Shown here: positions 44,588-55,784 of the stretch, in pieces
Numbering within the stretch: position 1 is the first letter of the stretch
Layout of the letters: every line of letters starts with the position of its first letter
Assembly (NCBI GenBank): GCA_017163975.1
Contig: JAFFSR010000365.1
Coordinates: 372,001-436,000, forward strand
Reading direction: 5' to 3'
Length of the DNA: 64,000 nucleotides
Origin: Anastatus disparis
Lineage: Eukaryota > Arthropoda > Insecta > Hymenoptera > Eupelmidae
Notes under the pieces: generated by a model
What the model was told of the DNA's origin: nothing
The model's input: only the letters and a program-made list of their open reading frames with translations
Database searches by the model: none
Position numbers and translations under genes: made by a program

Positions 44588-45967
44588 TTATACAAATTTA
44601 ACCTTGTTTTGCTCTGCTCGCTCGCTCTTGCTCTGCTCTGCTCGCATGCTCTGGTTTGGCTCTGCTCGCTCGCTCTTGCTCTTATTTTGCTCTGCTCGCA
44701 TGCTTTTATTTTGCTCTGCTCGCGCGCTCTTTTTCTGCTCGGTTCGTTCGTCCTTGCTCTGCTCTGCTCGCTTGCTCTGTTGACACTTGGTGCAGTTGCG
44801 GATCCGGACGTTGATTTGTCCACAGCCATAGCACTTCATAGGCTGAGAACATTCTCGCAGCCAGTGTCCTAAGCTACCACATCTGAAGCACGGCTCTACC
44901 TGCTTTCGCCAAAAGTTTCTCCTAATTGGCGGTAGGTTCGTCTTTGGATCTTCTTTATTTGCTCGGCTCGTTATTCGAGTTTTACTCTTTGCTCTTCGTT
45001 TGGGGCGACGATTTTCCTTCTGTACGCGCTCGCTCTTATTTGACGTCTTAGCTAAAGGGGTTACAGGGTGATTGCTAGTAATTGATGCTAACACTGGTAT
45101 TGGGTATGAATCCATCATAGCATCTTCAAGTTTAAGAGGTGAAATAAAATCTGTCTCATTCCCGTTAGACAACTTTATACCAGTGCAAGCTGTAGTGGGG
45201 AATAAGAATTCATCCGGAGCTGGAGGGGGTCGGCATGCGTTGTTCTGGGCTCTGCAAGTCTCTCCTTGCTGGTTTAACCATTGCAGTTCTCTGAAATTAT
45301 TAGCATAACTTGTATGCTCTAGTGCAGGGGGTTGATTTATAGGATTTAAAGGTTGTGAGACGGGCAGATATCTAGAAGGTGCTGCAATATACGGGACGTG
45401 ACTCCATGGACTAGGATAAGAAGGGAAATACGAGTATGGATAAAAATGAGGAGTTGGTGTGTTATCATATCCTCCCTGGTACGTCGTTGTAGTATTAGTA
45501 GGAAGGGAATAAGTTGCTCTCACAGTATGGGGTATGCTCGCTGTACTAAAAGAAGGACATGTAGTCGTGGTATACGTGGTCGGTGAGTGGATAATTGCGT
45601 TGCTATTGCGAGGAGGAATAGGATTTTCTAAGCTATTCGAGGGATTAACGAATGAGTTGCACTTGCTTTGCTCTATTGGGCGGATGCTAATTTCGATGTG
45701 CGCGACTAACGTCTTCTCATCTACTATTATTTTACAAGCGGCGGCTCTTTCGCCAAGATGTCTTCTAAGCTCATATCGTACAACTTGCTCTGTAAACATC
45801 TGAAAACTTAAGGCCATGCTCACTCCTCGCTCGCCGTATCTAATGAGCTGCTTTGCAGATAGTCGGTTTACTATTTGGACTATTTCATCCGCTGCTCTAA
45901 AAACATCATTCCTACATATATGCTTAGAAATCCATAGGGGCTCTACATTTAACTGTTGGCTTATCAT
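44588..45967 (-). CDS. Gag protein of an LTR retrotransposon, intact frame of 459 residues
   Basis: ATG at 45967 (MISQQLNVEPLWISKH) to a stop at 44588. The frame is open further upstream without an earlier ATG. The N-terminal third has mixed helical character, the middle is rich in P, T, S and Y, then comes a basic stretch (RRPKRRAKSKTR). Near residues 360-373 is a perfect zinc knuckle, CFRCGSLGHWLREC. A second near 379-392, CYGCGQINVRIRNC, has Val in the His position. The last 60 residues repeat RAEQNKS-like units about eight times. Gag packages the RNA and forms the particle. This is the longest intact frame in the window, though the element lacks pol, so it may persist as a Gag-only relic. 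Confidence 0.8.
   Translation of the reverse strand: MISQQLNVEPLWISKHICRNDVFRAADEIVQIVNRLSAKQLIRYGERGVSMALSFQMFTEQVVRYELRRHLGERAAACKIIVDEKTLVAHIEISIRPIEQSKCNSFVNPSNSLENPIPPRNSNAIIHSPTTYTTTTCPSFSTASIPHTVRATYSLPTNTTTTYQGGYDNTPTPHFYPYSYFPSYPSPWSHVPYIAAPSRYLPVSQPLNPINQPPALEHTSYANNFRELQWLNQQGETCRAQNNACRPPPAPDEFLFPTTACTGIKLSNGNETDFISPLKLEDAMMDSYPIPVLASITSNHPVTPLAKTSNKSERVQKENRRPKRRAKSKTRITSRANKEDPKTNLPPIRRNFWRKQVEPCFRCGSLGHWLRECSQPMKCYGCGQINVRIRNCTKCQQSKRAEQSKDERTEQKKSARAEQNKSMRAEQNKSKSERAEPNQSMRAEQSKSERAEQNKVKFV
44595..44785 (-). repeat. In-frame minisatellite at the gag 3' end
   Basis: On the plus strand, GCTCTGCTCGCTCGCTCTT-like units repeat, giving RAEQ[N/S]KS repeats in Gag. It has expanded without breaking the frame. 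Confidence 0.8.
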
Positions 45968-47081
45968 ATTTACAATAACAGTTACACTACACAAGGGTAC
46001 GAACTAAAAAAAAAATTATTACTAGTAATTAATGCTATGATGAGCTCCTATCTCAGGAGGTGCGAATAAGAATAGCTCTGGCTACAACAAAAGGAAAGGA
46101 AATTATCAAATGCTTTATGATTTTTAAAAAGTAAAACAAAACAAAGCTAAGTGGGATTAGCGCTTCAACAAAAAAAATAGAATTGTCTAATAATTAATTA
46201 ATTTCGCATAGCACGCCCGTAATACTCAAGAACTGAAAATTAAAATTTTTATAAAGCCAGATGCACGCTAAAGCAAAAGAAAATTATGCGTAAGCTACTG
46301 TGTACCGACACGCACTAAGGTAGTACACGATAGTGATATATATTCCGCGCAAGCACAAATAGGAATATAGATTGCTCAGCACACTTAAAATATTGAATTA
46401 TATTATATAAAAAAACAGCTTTGCTTAATATGGAGTTTTAAGACACGTAGTGCTAAAAGGTGATGAAGCTAGAGGGAAATGAGCTGCAAGGTAACACAAG
46501 TAAAGACAAATACAAGCAACAATGCAATGATATATATGTATGCGTATCGAAATATACTTATGTGCATGTGTATTTAGATGCAGTGCTATTATCAAATAAA
46601 TTATTTAGCTTAAGGCTCGCGCTCAAATTAAAAATAATGCTCTATGTATATACAAAAAAATTTGCAAGCTAAAGTTTAGCACAAAACAAAAAAAAATGAA
46701 AAACAAAATATCTTATTTCTTTGCTTACTGCACGCTCTTATAAAAAAAATGTTGCTGCAAAATAAAATGTCGCGGTTACCTCATACCAAGCGACGCCAAG
46801 AACAAAAATGGCCGCCAGAGCGCCTCCTTTCAGCCTCGTCGTGTGTGCGTCGTTCGTAATGGCGACCACGTAGCGAAGCGGGAACGCATAAGTAGAAAAA
46901 TGTTCTTTTCACTGGCATAGCCAATTGTCTTTCACTTAAAGCACAGTTTTTTTTTCACAGCACAGTTTCTTTTTCTATTTAATTTTAAACACAGTTCTTG
47001 TCCTATTTTAAGCACAAATTTTTTCTTTTTAATTTTCGATCCCGTGATTTTAACCAAAAATTTTCACCGAAATTTTTGTCG

Positions 47082-47099
47082 GCCCGACGTTGGGCGCCA
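47082..47099 (-). promoter_or_regulatory. Primer-binding site of the LTR element
   Basis: On the minus strand TGGCGCCCAACGTCGGGC follows the LTR after two bases. The TGGCGCC start fits pairing with the 3' end of a lysine-type tRNA. Confidence 0.75.
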
Positions 47100-47101
47100 G
47101 T

Positions 47102-47944
47102 TGTGACAACCCTGGGGATCAGGAGGTTGCACTAATTTATAAAAATATATAAGCTGTAATTAATTAAGTAACAAAAAAAAGAGAAACTTTATTTAAGAAA
47201 TTTGTACAGTAATCGTACGCTCGCTCAAAATGGACGCCAGCCGCGTATAGCGTACGCGACGCCGCTTGCTCTAGTTAAATAACTATTGGCACGACGAAAA
47301 GCAAATATTAACAAAAACGTAAGCTAAAAGGGACACGAGGAATAAACACACAAAAAAAGAAAGAATTAGAAAAGCACGAATGGAATATACGCAATAGAAC
47401 GCGATCGCCCAGCACACACGTCGTAAAAGACAGAAAGAACCTATATTATTTTAATTAGCAATCGTGCACTCGCAACAATTTTAAGCACAATAAAATAACT
47501 TAGAGAATATTGAATTTATCTATTCTCGCTCACACTAACTACGATAATTGTAACACACAACTAGAAAAGTATTACGCAATATCGCAAGTCGAAACGCTCT
47601 TTATCGGATGCCGGCGACAGAAGTAATAATAATGGTATTCCTTCTTGCCCATGCTCAGCTTTATCTCTCTTGCTGTACGCTGCGCGCGCCGCAAGAGAGA
47701 GACAAACGATCCTAAACGGACCCAAGCTCAGCTACTCGAGTCAAGCTGCTCGCTAGCTATATCAGTGCGCATTATGCGTGCTTTATAAATTCGCACGTAT
47801 ATGCCAACGATTTTGGATTATGCTTTTAACTATTTGACTCGCGTGGTCTGCTTTCCGTCTTGCCCGTAGTTAGATGCTCCCTTCTGTCGGCTATATGCGC
47901 CACAAATATACATAAAAGTAATATGGCCAATCTGCCATGTTACA
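47102..47944 (-). repeat. 5' LTR of the minus-strand element
   Basis: 843 bases. On the plus strand it starts TGTGACAACCC and ends ATGTTACA, so the ends are TGT(G/A)AC inverted. It is GC-richer, with many TACGC and CTCGCT phrases. No second copy is in the window. Confidence 0.75.
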
Positions 47945-48375
47945 ATATGATAGCTGAACTAAAAAAAAATTTTTTTAAATGTAAAAAAATTTTTATAAGA
48001 ATTAGGTAAACGTTACACTTATGTGAAAAAAAATTTTTTTTAACGTAATTATATTAACAAAAATTTTCAACTTAGATATTATTTTTTGACATTTTTCAAG
48101 AAAACAAATTATTTTGTACTTTTTGCAAGATTAATTTTAATAATTTACGATTTTTTCTAAAAAATTGACACTTTTTTGACTGTCAAATAGGTGTCGACCA
48201 GTTTTTCCGCTTACTTTACTAGATTAGAGGAGCGGCATGAACGCGGGGCTAAGGCTCTTGGCTCGCGCCTTAGTGAACCAGGATTAAATTAGGGAAAATT
48301 TCGGAAAAATTTTTCTGAATTTTTCCACGAGAAATAGAACACGAAGACCACGAAAATCTTTATACCGAACTGTTT
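47945..48375. other. AT-rich sequence, no gene seen
   Basis: Contains runs such as AAAATTTTTTTTAA; nothing else recognisable. Confidence 0.4.
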
Positions 48376-48542
48376 ACCCTAACCTCTATGATTTAAGTTT
48401 TTCAAGATTTTCTTGAAAACGAAGTGATGAAATTAATTCTTTCTTATCAAAGAAAATATTGCTTTTCTTGATACAAGATGCGGCTTTCTCTTCATATTTT
48501 TCTAAAATTATTAGTTTTTATAAAAAAATCAATTCTTTGCCA
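48376..48542. mobile_element. Right half of a family A hairpin element
   Basis: CCCTAACCTCTATGATTTAA, GAAAATATTGCTTTTCTTGA and GATGCGGCTTTCTCTTCAT match the right half of 17672-18060. It stops before the terminal repeat, where transposase-like sequence begins. Confidence 0.7.
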
Positions 48543-49200
48543 TTTGAGGTTAACATTCGGAAAAATATCCTTTTCGCCAAATTTACAATGGTTGAAGTTG
48601 ATGGTTCTTATATGAAAAGATCCTACCAAAATTGTAGATATAATTCACAAAGTTGCTGTGTGGTTGTAATTGGCTGGTATACAAAAAAAGTTGTAAAACA
48701 AAAAACTTGCGCTAAAAATTTGTGATTATGCTTTCAATCGATGAACGACTCCATAGAAAAAACGATTGTTTTAGAAATCATGGACGCAATGAAAGTTCTA
48801 CTAGCATGGAAAGCGCAGCTATTGCTGAAATATTTTTTAGTAGCGTTCAAGAAAATAATTTAATACATAATAAACTGAATACTAACGGTGATAACAGGAT
48901 TGTAGAAACCAATCCATACGATATGTATAGCGTAGAGGTAAAAAATATTCTGTGTTCCAATTATATTAATAGAAATGTTTCGACTAGCATGAAAGAAGTA
49001 TCCCAAAAGGAAGGCTACTTTGGAATAAATTTGAGAAAAAAATACATGAAAGCGCACCACGATTCGTTGAAGCTATCACGAATTCTGTTTATAACATATT
49101 GTTAGAAGATATCGCTTTCAATATAATATGTAGCATTTTAAACGATAATATTAATAAATTACCTTACCATATTTTTGGGGATCACAGTCACTGCACATGC
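48543..49200 (+). pseudogene. Mutator-like (MULE) transposase remnant
   Basis: Three frames must be followed. The first (to 48724) has VEVDGSYMKRSY and YNSQSCCVVVIGWYTKKV, matching the VDGSW.KRSY.....SGVGVIIGY.T.KVL start of insect Mutator-like transposases, with the first catalytic Asp in DGS. The second (48740-49056) has STSMESAAIAE, TNGDNRIVETNPYD and VKNILCSNYINR, the family GDGDSS.......PY....KIEC.NH..RNY. The third (from 49057) has FVEAITNSVYNILLEDI and LPYHIFGDHSHCTC, the family HIFG.H..C motif, ending at TAA about 49200. Such enzymes cut and paste DNA elements. Frameshifts make it a pseudogene; no terminal repeats were found. Confidence 0.7.
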
Positions 49201-49204
49201 TAAC

Positions 49205-49545
49205 AGGGTTGCAAATATTTAAATCAACTTAGGATTTAAATAAATTTCAATTTAGAAATCTCTTTTGAATTCGTAATTAAATCTCATTAAATTCTTAAAT
49301 CATATTTGATTTGTTAATTGAATATATTTAATTCACAAATCAAAAATTATTCGTGTATTAAGAAAGCTTAAATTAGAAATTCAAAGTGGCATTCTTAATT
49401 GAATTATTTCAATTGAGAAATCAAAAATTAATCGTGAATTAAAAGAGCTTCAATTAGAAAATCGAAGAGGCATTCTTCATTAAATTATTTCAATTAAGAA
49501 ATCAATTATGATTTGTCAATTCAAGGGCTTCGATTAAAACAACCA
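49205..49545 (+). repeat. Tandem array of about 82 bp units
   Basis: About three to four units with TTAATTGAATTATTTCAATT, GAAATCAAAAATTA, TCGTGAATTAAAAGAGC and GAAGAGGCATTCTT. Confidence 0.7.
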
Positions 49546-49735
49546 ACGATTTATTTCTTGCTCAATGTAAACCTAATTATAAACCTTCAACCCATAAACC
49601 ATATATACACATACGCACGTGCGTCATACACACACACATACACACAAGATAACTCTTCTCTGAATACATGGATCGAAATTTGGCTAATTATAAAAAATAT
49701 TTTATAACTAAACATCATTTAGAGGATCATGAACT
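49546..49735. other. Spacer with CACA-rich run
   Basis: Contains a short ACACAC stretch near 49630. No gene recognised. Confidence 0.35.
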
Positions 49736-49737
49736 TA

Positions 49738-50094
49738 CATTGCAGGTTAAAACAACACGAACGCGTAATACATTTGAAAATTCAAATTTGGAATTGTACA
49801 GAATGCAACAAATCTTTAACTACTAAAAAAAGTCTAAAACAACACAAAAGCGTAACACAATTCAAAATCCAGCATTTTGAGTGTATCTAATGCGACAAAT
49901 TTTTTAATTATAAAGAAAATTTAAGACGTCACCTACTCATAGTTCATATGAATATCGGAGATTCTAAGTGTACTCATTGCGACAAATCTTTTACAAATCA
50001 CCATAATTAGAAAAAATAAACACAAGCTAACAAAGCACTTGGAACTCTAAGATAGAAAGTGTATTGTGATCAAACTTTCCTTATGAAAGATGAT
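49738..50094 (+). pseudogene. C2H2 zinc-finger pseudogene fragment
   Basis: One frame carries a half finger (RLKQHERVIH) and then CTECNKSLTTKKSLKQHKSV, where the final His is Gln. Next come CI*CDKFFNYKENLRRHLLIVH, with an internal stop where the residue between the cysteines should be, and CTHCDKSFTNHHN followed by a stop. YCDQTFLMKDDL near 50060 is a further half finger in another frame. The spacing CX2CX12HX3-5H is that of C2H2 DNA-binding fingers. A TTAA hairpin element interrupts it at 50095. Confidence 0.75.
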
Positions 50095-50495
50095 TTAAGA
50101 GCAGGTTGTATATCTCTATCCTTTTCCAACAAAAAAATTCATTTTTCTGCAAAACCTAATAATTGTAGCAAAAAATAAGAAGAAAGCCTCATCTCATATA
50201 ATGAAAAGCAATATTTTCTTTGATGAGGAAAAATTATTTTTATCGCTTCGTTTTTAAGAAAACTTTGAAAAACTGAATTGTCCACCGTAACCTCTATTTT
50301 TAAGTTTTTTAAGGTTTTCTTCAAAACAAATCGATAGAAATAATTTTTTCTTATTAGAAGAGAGTATTGCTTTTTATGATACAAGATGGGTTAATATTAT
50401 ATATGTATGTAATAATATTAATGTTACAATCATTAATTTTTGTTAAAAAATCAATTTTTTGATTAGAAAAGGACATATACTCGACTTCCTCTTAA
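50095..50495. mobile_element. TTAA hairpin element, family A copy 5
   Basis: TTAA at 50095-50098 and 50492-50495. Ends GAGCAGGTTGTATATCTCTA and complement-like GACTTCCTC. Inverted halves as in the other copies, with an AT-rich insertion near 50400. The 81-codon minus-strand frame is a by-product. Confidence 0.8.
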
Positions 50496-51362
50496 AGGAA
50501 TATAAAATCATGCATATAGAAGTCTGATAATGGAAATGTATACCGTGGTTAATTAAATTCTATAAAAATTTTATTTTTAACATTAATGAGATATGAACAA
50601 AAAAAATCATACTAGCTGTAGTTTTCATATTTCTACATCAACCGTCAAGGCCATGTTTCTGAACATGTACGTCAAATGGCAACGCCGCATATTTTATCAT
50701 AAACATAAGAAATTGTAAATTATACATCAAGCTTCGCATCTTAATTACTCTGCTACTATAGTATATTATGATACAAGCGTATTAAATAGCGTATTATATT
50801 ATGATACAAAGGTTTTATATGTCTAGAATATGCCATTTAAAAGAAGAGCACCACATACTATTTTGTAGCACATGTGTGTGAAATCCACCAGCTAATCATA
50901 AATATTTAGATGTATAAATAAAAGCGCGTCCTATATAGAAACAAGTTATAATTTGATTGATAAACAAAATTATATTTAGAATTATTGAAAAGAACTAGAT
51001 TCTTAAATAAAAATATAAAATACTTAATATGCGAAAATAAAAGCAAAATCTTTTTAAATATAAGTTATAATTCAAATAATAAACAAAACTCAAAATTAAT
51101 TAATAGAATTGGATTCTCAATAATTACATAATAATAGATAGCATTTAACGTAAATTTCACCAATAAATCTATTTTCGTATACAAAAAAATATTTTATTTA
51201 AAAAATTTGCACAGTATCATCATCATCATCATCATCATGATAATCACAGTAGAACAGTATCATTATGAACACGAACTTTATTATGACGATAAGGTTAAGT
51301 TTGTGTTAGTAGTTTAATACTGTTAGTTATAGAGTATACGCAACGTAGTAAATGAAAACATA
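50496..51362. other. AT-rich sequence with an (ATC)n microsatellite
   Basis: (ATC)n at 51214-51238. I see no gene or element end in the rest. Confidence 0.5.
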
Positions 51363-51364
51363 TA

Positions 51365-51470
51365 CGGGGTGACGCATTTTAAATGCCACACCCCAATATT
51401 TCAAATAGAAAGCATTTTTTAGAAAAACTTATTAGACAAAAGTTGTAAGGTTCGGGAGGGTCATTCTTTG
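51365..51470 (+). repeat. Left terminal inverted repeat
   Basis: Starts CGGGGTGACGCATTTTAAAT and ends in GGTTCGGGAGGGTC, where the satellite begins. Pairs with 56166-56272. Confidence 0.8.
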
Positions 51471-54400
51471 TTGACCATGACCATGACCATGACCATGATC
51501 ATTATGGTCAGCATAAGTCAAGTTAATTTTTTCAAATAAGAACCCCTAACTTTGACTTCGGAAATGAAAAGAGCGGAAAAATTTAAGTCCAAGTATGTCC
51601 TTAACCATGACCATAACCATGATCATCATGATCAGCATTGGTCAAATTGATTTTTTCAAATGAGAACCCCTAATTTTGACCCCGGAAATGATAAAAGCAA
51701 ATAATTTCACGTTCAAGTATGTCCTTAACCATGACCATGACCATGAATCTGATCATCATGGTCAACATTGGTCAAATCGAGAACCCCTAATTTTGACCCC
51801 GAAAATGGTAAGAGCGAAAAATTTTACTTCCAATTATGTCCTTAACCATGACCATGCCATGACTATGACCATGATTATCACGGTCAACGTGGGTCAAGTT
51901 AGTTTTTTCAAATGAGAACCCTTAATTTTGACCCCGAAAATAGTAAGAGCAAAAAGTTTTACGTCCAACTATGTCCTTAACCATGACCATGACCATGACC
52001 ATGATCATCATGGTCAGCATGGGCCAAGTTAATTTTTTCAAATAGTAACCCCTAACTTTGACTTTAGAAATAAAAAAAACGGAAGAATTTACGTCCAATT
52101 ATGTCCTTAACTATGACCATGACTATGATCACCATGGTCAGCTTTAGTCAAATTGATTTTTTCAAATGAGAACCCCTGATTTTGACCACGGAAAGGGTAA
52201 AAGCGAAAAATTTTACTTCCGAGTAGGTCCTTAACTATGTCCATGACCATGACCATGATCATCATGGTCGGCATGGGCCAAGTTAGTCTTTTCAAATAAG
52301 AAACCCAAATATTGACCCCGGAAAGAATAGAAGCGAAAAATTTTACGTCCAAGTATGTTCTTAACCATGACCATGACCATGATCATCATGGTCGGCATGG
52401 GCCAAGTTAATTATTTCAAATGTAAACCCCTAACTTTGACTTCAGAAATAAAAAAATCAGAAAAATTTACGTCCAAGTATGTCCTTCACCATGACGATGA
52501 CTACGATCACCATGATCAGCTTTAATCAAATTGATTTTTTCAAATGAGAACCCCTGATTTTGATCCCGGAAAGGGTAAAAGCGAAAAATTTTACTTCCGA
52601 GTATGTCCTTAACCATGACCATGCAATATCCATGATCATTACGGTTGGCATGGGTCAAGTAAGTTTTTTCAGATAAGAACCCCTAATTTTGACCCCGAAA
52701 ATGGTAAGAGCGAAAAATTTTACTTCCAATTATGTCCTTAACCATGACCATGCCATGACCATGACCATGATTATCACGGTCAACGTGGGTCAAGTTAGTT
52801 TTTTCAAATGAGAACCCTTAATTTTTACCCCAACAATGGTAAGAGCGGAAAATTTCACTTCCGAGTATGTCCTTAACCATGACCATGCCATGATCATGCC
52901 ATGACCATGATCATTATGGTTGGCATGGGTCAAGTTAGTTTTTTCAAATAAGAACCCTTAATTTTGACCCCGAAAATAGTAAGAGCGAAAAATTTTACGT
53001 CCAAGTATGTCCTTAACCATGACCATGATTATCATGGTCGGCATGGGCCAAGTTGATTTTTTCAAATGAGGACCCCTAACTTTGACTTCGGAAATAAAAA
53101 AAACGAAAAAATTTACGTCCAAGTATGTCCTTAACCATGACCATGACTATTATCATCATGGTCAGCTTTGGTCAAATTGATTTTTTTAAATGAAAACCCC
53201 TGATTTTGATCCCGAAAAAGGTAAGAGCCGAAAATTTTACTTCCTAGGATGTCCTTAACCATGACCAAGCCATGACCATGATCATTATAGTTGGCATGGG
53301 TCAAGTTAGTTTTTTTTAAAATGGGAGCCCTTAATTTTGACCCCGAAAAAGGTAAGAGCGGAAAATTTTACTTCCTAGTATGTCCTTAACCATGACTATG
53401 CCATGACCCTGACCATGACCATGATCATTATGGTCGGCATGGGCCAAGTTAGTTTTTTCAAATGGGCACTTCTAACTTTGACTTCGAAAATAAAAAAAAC
53501 GGAAAAATTTACATCCGAGTAAGTCTTTAACCATGACCATGACTATGATCATCATGGTCAGTTTTGGTCAAATATATTTTTTCAAATGAGAACCCCTGAT
53601 TTCGATCCCGGAAAGGGTAAGAGCAAAAAATTTTACTTCCGAGTATGTCCTTAACCATGACCAAGCCATGACCATGATCATTATGGTTGGCATGAGTCAA
53701 GTTAGTTTTTTCAAATGAGAACCCTTAATTTTTACCCCGAAAATGGTAAGAGCGAAAAATTTTACTTCCGAGTATGTCCTTAACCATGACCATGCCATGA
53801 TCATGCCATGACCATGATCATTATGGTTAGCATGGGTCAAGCTAGTTTTTTCAAATGAGAATCCTTAATTTTGACCCAGAAAATAGTAAGAGCGAAAAAT
53901 TTTACGTCTAAGTATGTCCTTAACCATGACCATGATTATCATGGTCGGCATGGGCCAAGTTGATTTTTTCAAATGGGGACCCCTAACTTCGACTTCGGAA
54001 ATAAAAAAAACGTTAAAATTTACGTCCAAGTATGTCCTTAACCATGACCATGACTATTATCATCATGGTCAGCTTTGGTCAAATTGATTTTTTCAAATGA
54101 GAACCCCTGATTTTGACCCCGGAAAGGGTGAAAGCGAAAAATTTTACTTCCGAGTATGTCCTTAACCATGACCAAGCCATGACCATAATCATTATAGTTG
54201 GCATGGGTCAAGTTAGTTTTTTCAAATGGGAGCCCTTAATTTTGACCCCGAAAAAGGTAAAAGCGGAAAATTTTACTTCCTAGTATGTCCTTAACCATGA
54301 CCATGCCATGACCCTGACCATGACCATGATCATTATGGTCGGCATGGGACAAGTTAGTTTTTTCAAATGGGCACTTCTAAATTTGACTTCGAAAATAAAA

Positions 54401-54904
54401 AAAACGGAAAAATTTACATCCAAGTAAGTCCTTAACCATGACCATGACTATGATCATCATGGTCAGCTTTGGTCAAATAGATTTTTTCAAATGAGAACCC
54501 CTGATTTCGATCCCGGAAAGGGTAAGAGCAAAAAATTTTACTTCCGAGTATGTCCTTAACTATGACCAAGCCATGACCATGATCATTATGGTTGGCATGG
54601 GTCAAGTTAGTTTTTTCAAATGAGAACCCTTAATTTTTACCCCGAAAATGGTAAGAGCGGAAAATTTTACTTCCGAGTATGTCCTTAACCATGACCATGC
54701 CATGACCCTGACCATGACCATGATCATTATGGTCGGCATGGGTCAAGTTAGTTTTTTCAAATAAGAACCTCTAATTTTGATCCCGAAAATAGTAAGAGCG
54801 AAAAATTTTACGTCCAAGTATGTCCTTAACTATGACCATGACCATGACCATGATCATCATGGTCGGCATGGGCCAAGTTAGTCTTTTCAAATAAGAAACC
54901 CAAA
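51470..54904 (+). repeat. Subterminal satellite array, about 27 units of 115-145 bp
   Basis: Each unit runs TATGTCCTTAACCATGACCA, a variable (CATGAC)n, ATGATCATCATGGTCAGCAT, GGGTCAAGTTAGTTTTTTCA, AATGAGAACCCCTAATTTTG, ACCCCG and GGTAAGAGCGAAAAATTTTA. Unit starts include 51598, 51721, 51838, 51972, 52106, 52229, 52360, 52481, 52606, 52736, 52870, 53010, 53128, 53252 and so on to 54822. Length variation comes mostly from (CATGAC)n. A seven-unit block 53010-53920 is repeated from 53921. Short HDHDH-rich frames on both strands are by-products. Confidence 0.9.
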
Positions 54905-55604
54905 TGGAGAAGGTTACGATTTCAATGGGCACGGGAAAGATTGCAAAACGATCCACAATTTTTTTATTACGTCATATTTTCGGACGAAGCAACTTTCCAT
55001 AACACAGGTGAACTTAACCGACACAATCGTCACTATTATTCTATTCACAATCCTCATTGGCGTATGTCAATAAATCATCAAAATATGCGGAGTCTCACGG
55101 TTTGGTTTGGTATCGTTAAAAGTTAGCTAATTGGACCCTATTTTTTATGGGGCCGTTAATTGTAATAATTATCTTGATTTTCTGACTAATGAATCACCAA
55201 ATCTATTGAAGAATGTTGATCTTGAAACAAGAGGTCGTATGTGATTTTAACATGATGGGGCACTTGCTCACAGAAGTAACATAGTTCAGAATTTTGTAAA
55301 TCAAACATACCACAATAAGTGGTTAGATATGGGTCGTGGTGACAATCATGTTGAATGGCCCGCCCGATCTCCAGATCTCACGAGCCCTTATTTCTATCTA
55401 TGGGAATTTTTTAAAAATACTGTGTATGAAGAAGCTCCGACTACTAGAGGAAATATGATTCAACGAATCAATGGTGTTTGCCAAAATATACCAAAGCATG
55501 TGCTTTTATCTACTGTCCGAAGCTTTCAAAGAATAGTCAAACTATGCATTAATAATAATGGCGGTGTTTTTAAACATTTAATTAGATACAAGAAAAATTG
55601 GTAA
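54905..55604 (+). pseudogene. DDE transposase remnant of a Tc1/mariner-like element
   Basis: The frame enters abruptly from satellite at 54905 with WRRLRFQWARERLQNDPQFF, then FSDEATFHNTGELNRHN (first catalytic Asp), NPHWRMSINHQNMRSLTVWF and a stop at 55123. After a shift come LLKNVDLETRGRM, HDGALAHRSNIVQNF (second Asp) and HVEWPARSPDLTSPYFYLWE (third acidic position in SPDL), ending KKNW. This is the DDE core of an insect transposase family; the N-terminal DNA-binding part is absent. It would cut and join element ends. The stops and frameshift make it inactive. Confidence 0.8.
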
Positions 55605-55609
55605 TGCTA

Positions 55610-55750
55610 TTATCAACTGGGCCAAGAGACTCTCGGTCTCGCTTTAACCAGCTGGGCTAGGATTCTTGCCTTAATCAGCCGGAATCCTCCCGCTCTTGCG
55701 TTAACCACCCGAAATCCTCCCGGTCTTGGCTTCATCAGTTGGGCCAATAT
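55610..55750. repeat. Short minisatellite of about 35 bp units
   Basis: Four degenerate units with TCTCGCTTTAACCAGCTGGG and AGGATTCTTGCCTTAATCAG-like sequence, GC-richer than its surroundings. Confidence 0.65.
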
Positions 55751-55784
55751 TCCCATATTAAAAAATCATCTTGAACCATGCTAA

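Larger units (their letters stand above)
44588..47944 (-). mobile_element. LTR retrotransposon, 5' part only (LTR, primer site, gag)
   Basis: On the minus strand, an LTR (47944-47102) is followed after two bases by a primer site, an untranslated leader of about 1.1 kb and an open gag. No protease, RT or integrase follows; the element ends near the gag stop. The type of primer site and CCHC gag point to the Ty3/gypsy-like group. Confidence 0.75.
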
